Source: Streptosporangiaceae bacterium
GTDB lineage: Bacteria > Actinomycetota > Actinomycetes > Streptosporangiales > Streptosporangiaceae
DNA length: 15,070 nt
Assembly (NCBI GenBank): GCA_030040815.1
Contig: JASHSZ010000713.1
Span: forward strand, 1 to 15,070
Direction: 5' to 3'
This document shows, piece after piece, positions 9,676-15,070 of this stretch (position 1 is the first letter of the stretch; every line of letters starts with the position of its first letter). The position numbers and the translations under genes are program-made. The notes below the pieces were generated by a model. That model ran no database searches, had not been told where the DNA came from, and saw only the letters and a list, made by a program, of their open reading frames with translations.

Positions 9676-9727
9676 ACCCGGCGCCCCGAAGGCCACCCCG
9701 GCCGTCGCGAGCGCAGCATCCTCTCTC

Positions 9728-11086
9728 CTACTCCACGCCCTCGGCCAGCATCGCGTCCGCGACCCGGCAGAACCCCGCAATATTCGCGCCTGCCACGTAG
9801 TTGCCCGCGCGCCCGTACTCCTCGGCTGCCGTGCTGACCTGCTGGTGCACCGACCTCATGATCGAGCGAAGCTGCTCGTCCACAACCCGGCGGGCCCAGT
9901 GCATGCGTTCGCTGTCTTGCGCCATCTCAAGCCCCGATACCGCCACCCCTCCGGCGTTCGCGGCCTTGCCCGGCGCGTAGAGGATGCCTGCGGCCAGGAA
10001 GAGCTCGACGCCCTCGGGGGTGGTCGGCATGTTAGCGCCCTCCACGACTGCGGTAATCCCGTTGGCGAGCAGAGTCTTGGCGTCGCTCGCGCTGATCTCG
10101 TTCTGGGTTGCCGACGGGAACGCGCAGTCGGCAGGCACCTCCCAAAGCGGGTTGTGCTCCCCCGCCTCGGCGTGCACGTACGTGACGCCGGGGAAGTGCT
10201 CGGCGTACTCACGGATTCGACCGCGGCGGACATTCTTGAGTTCCTTCACCCACTCGAGCTTCTCGCGGTCGATTCCAGCCGGATCGTGAATAAAGCCGCT
10301 GGAGTCCGACATGGTGACCGCCACGGCTCCCTCGTCGATGAGCTTCTCGACGGTGTACTGTGCGACGTTCCCGCTGCCCGACACCAGGCAGGTCTTGCCA
10401 GCGATGGAGTCCCCTCGGGTGGCGAGCATCTCGTCGGCGAAGTACACGGCGCCGTAGCCGGTCGCCTCGGGACGGATGAGCGAGCCGCCCCAGTCGTAGC
10501 CCTTGCCGGTGAGCACGCCGCTGAACTCGTTGGTGATGCGCTTGTACTGGCCGAACAGGTATCCGATCTCCCTGGAGCCCACGCCGATGTCGCCAGCCGG
10601 GACGTCGGTGAACTGACCTATGTGCCGGTACAGGCCGGTCATGAACGACTGGCAGAACCGACGGACCTCGGCGTCGCTCTTGCCCTTGGGGTCGAAGTCC
10701 GACCCGCCCTTGCCGCCGCCCATCGGCAGCGTCGTGAGCGCGTTCTTGAACACCTGCTCGAAGGCGAGGAACTTCAGCAGGCCGAGGCGCACGGTCGGGT
10801 GGAATCGCAGCCCACCCTTGTACGGCCCGATCGCGCTGTTCATCTGCACCCGGATGCCGCGATTGACCTGGATCTCGCCCGCGTCATCGACCCACGGAAC
10901 CCGGAACAGGATGACCCGCTCGGGCTCCGCCATTCGCTGCAGCAGCTTTGCGGCCCGGTACTCGGGATGCCGCTCGAGCACCGGGCCGAGGCATCCGTAG
11001 GCCTCGGTGACAGCCTGGAGGAACTCGGGCTCACCGGGATTGTCGGCGGCGATCCGCTCGATCACCGTCTGCACGTAGCTGTTCAC
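9728..11086 (-). CDS. gdhA: Glutamate dehydrogenase, NADP-type
   Basis: This 452-residue enzyme interconverts 2-oxoglutarate plus ammonia and glutamate in the cytoplasm. Length and motifs match hexameric bacterial GdhA (about 447): YKGGLRFHP around 89-97, catalytic lysine K126 in PMGGGKGGSDFDPKG, catalytic Asp in PAGDIGVG around 163-170, and the coenzyme loop GSGNVAQ at 237-243 followed by SDSSG. The frame is open to 11122, but homology begins at VNSYVQTVIERI, so the GTG at 11084-11086 is chosen, with GGAAGGG eleven bases upstream. This choice is moderately sure. In this cluster it could capture ammonia released by adenine deaminase and the PLP enzymes, or feed glutamate to the adjacent aminotransferase. 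NADP preference is inferred from overall similarity to GdhA. Confidence 0.95.
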   Translation of the reverse strand: MNSYVQTVIERIAADNPGEPEFLQAVTEAYGCLGPVLERHPEYRAAKLLQRMAEPERVILFRVPWVDDAGEIQVNRGIRVQMNSAIGPYKGGLRFHPTVRLGLLKFLAFEQVFKNALTTLPMGGGKGGSDFDPKGKSDAEVRRFCQSFMTGLYRHIGQFTDVPAGDIGVGSREIGYLFGQYKRITNEFSGVLTGKGYDWGGSLIRPEATGYGAVYFADEMLATRGDSIAGKTCLVSGSGNVAQYTVEKLIDEGAVAVTMSDSSGFIHDPAGIDREKLEWVKELKNVRRGRIREYAEHFPGVTYVHAEAGEHNPLWEVPADCAFPSATQNEISASDAKTLLANGITAVVEGANMPTTPEGVELFLAAGILYAPGKAANAGGVAVSGLEMAQDSERMHWARRVVDEQLRSIMRSVHQQVSTAAEEYGRAGNYVAGANIAGFCRVADAMLAEGVE

Positions 11087-11174
11087 CTTTGCACATTCCC
11101 TTCCACTCCGTTGTCGTGCCACATTCGCTCATGCAGCCAGCTCGCTGGAGTCCTGGACGGCTGCTCTGGTCGGA

Positions 11175-12344
11175 TCACATGGTCGTGACCATCGCGTCGA
11201 TCGCGGCCGCGGCGGCGCGCAGGTTCTCGGCCGAGTTTGCGTACGAGAGCCTCAGGTAGCCCTCCCCGTAGCTGCCGAAGGCGGTGCCTGGCAGGGCCGC
11301 AACTCCGGCCTCGTTCATCAGCCGGGCTTGTAGTTCTGCGGCAGGCAGGCCGATCTCGGTGACCCTGGGGAAGACGTAGAAGGCGCCGTCCGGGGTCTGG
11401 CAGGAGACTCCGGGGATCTTGTTCAGCAGGTCGACGATGAGGTCGCGGCGCTCGCGGAACTCGGCGACCATCCGCTCCACTGGCTCCCACGGGCCGTCAA
11501 GCGCGGCCTTCGCGGCGTGCTGGCTGAAGGCGGACGTGCAGGACACCGAGTTGATGATGAGCCGTGTCACCGGCTCGACCAGCGGCGGGGGCAGCACTCC
11601 GAAGCCGAGCCGCCAGCCCGTCATCGCGAATGTCTTCGACCAGCCGTCCAGCAGGATGGTTCGCTCGGCCATTCCGTCCACGTCCAGCACGCTGGCGTGG
11701 CGGCCGTCATATCGGATCGCCCAGTACACCTCGTCGGACAGCACGGTCAGGTCATGGGCGATGGCAATCTCGGCGATCGCCTCGCAGTCGGCCTTGCTCA
11801 GTGCGCTTCCGCACGGGTTGTGCGGCGAGTTCAGGATCAGCAGCTTGGTCCGTGGCGTGATGAGCCGTTCCAGTTCGCCTGGGTCGATGCGGAACTCGTT
11901 GGACTCGCGCAGCGGCAGCGGCACCGGCTTCGCGCCGGTGAACGCCGCGATCGATTCATACATCGGGAACCCGGGATCCGGGCAAATGACCTCGTCGCCG
12001 TCCTGGCACAGCGCCTGCATCGCGAAGAACATCACCGGCTTGGCTCCCGGTGTGATGACCACGCGATCGGGACTCGTGCGCAGCCGTTGCCAGCGCTCGA
12101 GGAAGGCGACCACGGACTCCCGCAGTTCCGGGACGCCCGGAGCCGGCACGTAGTGCGTATAGCCAGCGCGCAGCGCCTCGACGGCAGCCTCCACGACATG
12201 CGGGGGCGTCGCAAAGTCTGGCTCCCCGATCTCCAGGTGAATGATCGTACGACCGCGCGCCTCAAGTGCCTTTGCCTGGGCAAGGACATCAAACGCGGAC
12301 TCCGTTCCGAGCCGCGACATTGCCTTCGCAAGTTCTATGGTCAT
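11175..12344 (-). CDS. Class I/II aminotransferase (aspartate aminotransferase-like, PLP)
   Basis: This 389-residue fold type I PLP enzyme has IGEPDF at 39-44, NSPHNPCG at 172-179, SDEVY at 203-207, and the Schiff-base lysine K237 in GWSKTFAMTGWR. LRLSYA near 364-369 carries the arginine that would bind the substrate carboxylate. These are typical of subgroup I-gamma aspartate/alanine-type aminotransferases, which use glutamate and 2-oxoglutarate as amino partner. The start has three candidates in a row (TTG, GTG, ATG); the ATG at 12344 is favoured because AGGAG lies seven bases upstream of it. It sits 88 bases ahead of gdhA, so the pair could pass amino groups to 2-oxoglutarate and then release or capture ammonia. 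The amino donor is unknown; in this setting it may be a purine ring-opening product, glycine or alanine. Confidence 0.92.
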   Translation of the reverse strand: MTIELAKAMSRLGTESAFDVLAQAKALEARGRTIIHLEIGEPDFATPPHVVEAAVEALRAGYTHYVPAPGVPELRESVVAFLERWQRLRTSPDRVVITPGAKPVMFFAMQALCQDGDEVICPDPGFPMYESIAAFTGAKPVPLPLRESNEFRIDPGELERLITPRTKLLILNSPHNPCGSALSKADCEAIAEIAIAHDLTVLSDEVYWAIRYDGRHASVLDVDGMAERTILLDGWSKTFAMTGWRLGFGVLPPPLVEPVTRLIINSVSCTSAFSQHAAKAALDGPWEPVERMVAEFRERRDLIVDLLNKIPGVSCQTPDGAFYVFPRVTEIGLPAAELQARLMNEAGVAALPGTAFGSYGEGYLRLSYANSAENLRAAAAAIDAMVTTM

Positions 12345-12351
12345 CACCAAT

Positions 12352-12356
12352 CTCCT
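12352..12356 (-). promoter_or_regulatory. Ribosome binding site of the aminotransferase
   Basis: AGGAG on the minus strand, seven bases before the ATG at 12344. It chooses the ATG over the in-frame TTG (12350) and GTG (12347), which are too close to this site. Confidence 0.75.
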
Positions 12357-12438
12357 AGTTCGAGTGCCGATGTGGCGGCCATTGCCGATGGTCCTGCGCC
12401 CTGGAGGCCGAAGGTCCTCGGCAAGCGGGCCAGGGCGG

Positions 12439-14211
12439 CTAGCCGGGCGCCACTTCCAGTGGCGTCTTGGCGAATTTCACCGTGTCGATCAAGCCCAGAT
12501 CGGTGATCCTCAGCTCGGGGATCACCGAAAGTGCGAGGAACGACATGGCCATCAGCGGAGCCGGAAGCGTCACGCCGAGGTCGGCGTCGGCGACCTGCTC
12601 GAGACATTCCGCCGCGGCGGCCACGTCCTCGGCAGGCCGGTCGGATACCAGCCCGCCGATCGGGAGCGGAAGCTCGGCAAGCACCCGGCCGCCCGCGACG
12701 GCCACCTGTCCCCCGCCGAGTTCTGCGAGCCGGTTGACCGCGACGGCCATGTCGGCGTCGTCGACCCCGACGACGACGAGGTTGTGCGCGTCATGCGCAT
12801 GCGTCGAGGCCAGCGCACCACGCCGCAGGCCGAACCCGGTCACGAACCCGAGGCCTATTCGCCCGGTGTCATGGTGGCGCTCGATCACGGCGACCTTGGC
12901 CAGATCCCTGGCCGGATCAGCAACGGCGGATCCGGCCAGGACGCTGGCCTGCCGGACAAGATTCCTGGTCACGATGGTGCCGGGCTCGACCCCGATCACG
13001 CGCACCGGACCCTGGGCGGCGACGTCGAAATCAGCAGCGGTGAGCGTGCGGACGTGCACGCTGCCGCGCATCCACTCCGGCACGTGGGCCCCCGGCACGG
13101 CGAGGGCGCAGCCCTCCTTGGCGACGAGCTGTCCGCGCTTGTAGACCCGGACCGGGGCGAACCGCTCCAGGTCCTCGACAGCCACGATGTCAGCCAGGTA
13201 GCCGGGCGCGATCGCGCCGTGCTCGGTGAGCCGGTGCCAGCGCGCGGCGTGCAGCGTCGCCATCGTGACGGCGTCGGCGGCCGGGCAGCCGACCGCGACC
13301 GCGCGGCGGATGACCCGGTTCATGTGGCCCTCGCGCAAGAGCAGGTGCGGTTCGCAGTCGTCGGTGCACAGCATGCAGTTGGCCGGGCCGTGCGCGATGA
13401 CCAGCGGGATCAGGGCCTGGACGTCGCGGGTCGCGGAGCCCTCGCGGATCATGATCTGCATGCCCAGCCGCCGCTTCTCCAGCGCCTCGTCGACCGTGGT
13501 GCACTCATGGTCGCTGCCGACACCGGCTGCCAGGTAGGCGCACAGGTCCTTGCCGGTCAGCCGCGGAGCGTGGCCATCGATGTGGCGGCCGGCCGCGCGC
13601 ACGACCTCGATCTTGGCCAGCACCGCCGGATCACCGGCCACGACGCCAGGGAAATCCATCAGCTCCGCCAGGCCGATGGCCCGCGGCTCACTGGCCAGCA
13701 ATTCGGCGATGTCTGCCGCCCCGAGCGTGAACGCGCTGGACTCGAACGGTCCGGCCGGCACGCACGACGGCATCATCATGTAGTAGTCAAGCGGCATCTG
13801 CCCGGCGGAGGCCAGCAGCGCCCGGACGCCTTCGATGCCGAACACGTTAGCTATCTCATGCGGGTCGAGGACGACGGTCGTCGTACCCGCGGGCAGCACG
13901 GCGCGGGCAAACTGGTCGACCATGAGCTTTGTCGACTCGATGTGCATGTGGGCGTCGATGAAGCCCGGCAGCAGGATCAGACCGGTGACGTCGACCTCCG
14001 CGAGCCCTTGATAGCTGCCGAGCCCGGCCACGTACTCGCCGGCCAGGGCGACGTCGGCCTGGAGCAGCTCGCCGGTGAAGACCGACAGCACCCGGCCGCC
14101 GCGCAGCACCAAGTCGGCGGGCCGGTCGCCTCCGGCCACCGCGATCCGGTGCGCCAGCCCCGAGCTCCCTTGCTCGACCCGCTGGCCTTGAGGGATCAAC
14201 GAATCCGGCAT
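12439..14211 (-). CDS. ade: Adenine deaminase (AdeC type)
   Basis: This 590-residue amidohydrolase converts adenine to hypoxanthine and ammonia (EC 3.5.4.2). The metal-site motifs of the family are present: GFIDAHMHIES at 83-93, DPHEIANVFG at 116-125, AELMDFPGV around 182-190, DGHAP at 212-216, SDHE at 233-236 and CTDD at 282-285. The usual C-terminal adenine deaminase domain follows, and length is normal (about 570-600). The ATG lies two bases after the yqeB stop, with AGGAGGAG at 14217-14224 inside the end of yqeB, so the two are almost certainly co-translated from one message. Its product, hypoxanthine, is a substrate for molybdenum hydroxylases of the type YqeB is linked to, which gives this pair a clear metabolic logic. 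Catalytic residues look intact. Confidence 0.95.
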   Translation of the reverse strand: MPDSLIPQGQRVEQGSSGLAHRIAVAGGDRPADLVLRGGRVLSVFTGELLQADVALAGEYVAGLGSYQGLAEVDVTGLILLPGFIDAHMHIESTKLMVDQFARAVLPAGTTTVVLDPHEIANVFGIEGVRALLASAGQMPLDYYMMMPSCVPAGPFESSAFTLGAADIAELLASEPRAIGLAELMDFPGVVAGDPAVLAKIEVVRAAGRHIDGHAPRLTGKDLCAYLAAGVGSDHECTTVDEALEKRRLGMQIMIREGSATRDVQALIPLVIAHGPANCMLCTDDCEPHLLLREGHMNRVIRRAVAVGCPAADAVTMATLHAARWHRLTEHGAIAPGYLADIVAVEDLERFAPVRVYKRGQLVAKEGCALAVPGAHVPEWMRGSVHVRTLTAADFDVAAQGPVRVIGVEPGTIVTRNLVRQASVLAGSAVADPARDLAKVAVIERHHDTGRIGLGFVTGFGLRRGALASTHAHDAHNLVVVGVDDADMAVAVNRLAELGGGQVAVAGGRVLAELPLPIGGLVSDRPAEDVAAAAECLEQVADADLGVTLPAPLMAMSFLALSVIPELRITDLGLIDTVKFAKTPLEVAPG

Positions 14212-14213
14212 CG

Positions 14214-15070
14214 CTACTCCTCCTCTTGCGCCCGGTCGCGCGGCCCCGCCGCGGCGCGTACCGGTTGCCGTATGTCGGTTGCTAACCCGTGCCGCCAGGT
14301 CAGGACGGCCTCGAGCACGCCGCCGCCAACCGCGAGGGCCTTGTCCGATATCTCCCGCCAGTCGGTGTCGGCCCGCGGGTCCACGTCGCCCACCTTGAGA
14401 CCGGCGGGCACCACCGTGCCGTCCGCGACCAGCCCTCGGACCACGCCTGCGAACGGGGAGTGGACCTCCCGCCCGCCGACAGTGCCGAGCACCGCGCCGG
14501 CCTCGACGAGGTCGCCAATGCGTGCCTCCCAGCGCGCGGCACCCTCGACGGGAGCCCGCAGCACCCGCTCGGTCCCGTGCCCTGCGACCTCGCCCGGCGT
14601 GCCGGTATCGGGCGCGACGGACCCGAACCAGAACACCCGGCCGAGGTGCGGCCCGCGCATGGTCTCGACCACCGCGTGCGCATGGACGCCCGCCGTATAA
14701 CCGGGCCCGAGCGCGACGACCAGCGGGGCGTCGTCGATGGTCGTATCAAGCGCCCGCTTGGCCATCCTCGCGTCGACGACTACCTGCGCAGACAGCTCAG
14801 GAAGCCCTGATGAGACCAGCACAGGCACCAGCCCCTGCTGGGTCAGGCCGATCGCCTCGGACACGGTTGCCCGGACGCCGACCATGCCCTCGATCTCGAC
14901 GCGCCCGTCGGCCACTGCCGACGACAGCGCGACGCGGCGGCGCACGGTCAGCGGGTGCTCAAGCTCGCAGACGACCACCGGGAAGCCCGCCCTGGTCAGC
15001 CGCCAAGCCGCGCCCGTCGCCAGGTCGCCACCGCCGCGCAGCAGTACCAGAGTGTCCGCGCACCCGGCTG
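14214..15070 (-). CDS. yqeB: YqeB family selenium-dependent molybdenum hydroxylase system protein (5' end outside the window)
   Basis: About 285 residues are visible and the frame stays open to the window edge. The first visible residues, ADTLVLLRGGGDLATGAAWRL, are the N-terminal Rossmann-like motif of the YqeB/EF2563 family, so only a few residues are probably missing. Further hallmarks are FPVVVCELEHPLTVRRRVA, ALGPGYTAG, and near the C-terminus a lipoyl-like segment with IGDLVEAGAVLG, GVVRGLVADG and GDVDPR. Comparative genomics links this family to SelD and selenium-dependent molybdenum hydroxylases such as purine or xanthine hydroxylases; its biochemical step is unclear. The GTG at 14978 is internal and is not the true start. 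No hydroxylase subunit is visible, so it is probably encoded upstream beyond 15070 or elsewhere. Confidence 0.9.
   Translation of the reverse strand, partial: AGCADTLVLLRGGGDLATGAAWRLTRAGFPVVVCELEHPLTVRRRVALSSAVADGRVEIEGMVGVRATVSEAIGLTQQGLVPVLVSSGLPELSAQVVVDARMAKRALDTTIDDAPLVVALGPGYTAGVHAHAVVETMRGPHLGRVFWFGSVAPDTGTPGEVAGHGTERVLRAPVEGAARWEARIGDLVEAGAVLGTVGGREVHSPFAGVVRGLVADGTVVPAGLKVGDVDPRADTDWREISDKALAVGGGVLEAVLTWRHGLATDIRQPVRAAAGPRDRAQEEE

Noticed and set aside
11133..11164. Inverted repeat GCAGCC/GGCTGC with an inner CCAG/CTGG between aminotransferase and gdhA
   Set aside because: Short arms that overlap each other, no T-run, and location inside a likely operon; not convincing as terminator or operator.
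12345..12438. Gap between adenine deaminase and aminotransferase as a promoter region
   Set aside because: Only the AGGAG ribosome site is visible; no -35/-10 pair or clear hairpin.
12241..14700. 819-codon open frame on the + strand
   Set aside because: It lies antisense to adenine deaminase and parts of its neighbours, which have intact motifs. Its product is rich in Arg, His, Asp and Gly without recognisable domains, a common shadow in GC-rich DNA.

Overview
This window looks like chromosomal DNA from a high-GC Gram-positive bacterium, probably an actinomycete. Genes are GC-rich with strong third-position G/C, GTG and TTG starts occur, spacing is tight, and ribosome sites are AGGAG-like. 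The genus cannot be told from this sequence. Two groups of genes run towards each other and meet at a strong hairpin at about 5168-5203. I see no mobile element, CRISPR array, tRNA or rRNA.

Left half, + strand (1-5125): a compact operon for a BMP-type (nucleoside-class) ABC importer. In order it holds the C-terminal end of a probable first permease, a second permease, a lipoprotein substrate-binding protein and a double-domain ATPase. The last gene is a predicted GTPase of the 'cyclic 2,3-diphosphoglycerate synthetase-like' family, whose role in bacteria is not established.

Right half, - strand (15070 down to 5218): seven genes in one direction. They are yqeB (a factor of selenium-dependent molybdenum hydroxylase systems, cut by the window end), adenine deaminase, a class I/II aminotransferase, NADP-type glutamate dehydrogenase, a cysteine-synthase-like PLP protein, an overlapping threonine-synthase-like PLP protein, and an NCS1 nucleobase permease.

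Reading them together (inference): this looks like a purine uptake and catabolism locus. Nucleosides or nucleobases would enter through the BMP ABC system and the NCS1 permease. Adenine deaminase makes hypoxanthine and ammonia, and a YqeB-dependent Mo/Se hydroxylase encoded elsewhere would oxidise the purine. The PLP enzymes, aminotransferase and glutamate dehydrogenase would process amino-acid-like ring-opening products and handle the released nitrogen. The logic resembles the E. coli yge/ygf/yqe purine cluster, but the two PLP proteins are not recognisable as YgeX (diaminopropionate ammonia-lyase). The roles of these PLP proteins and of the GTPase are the most novel questions here.
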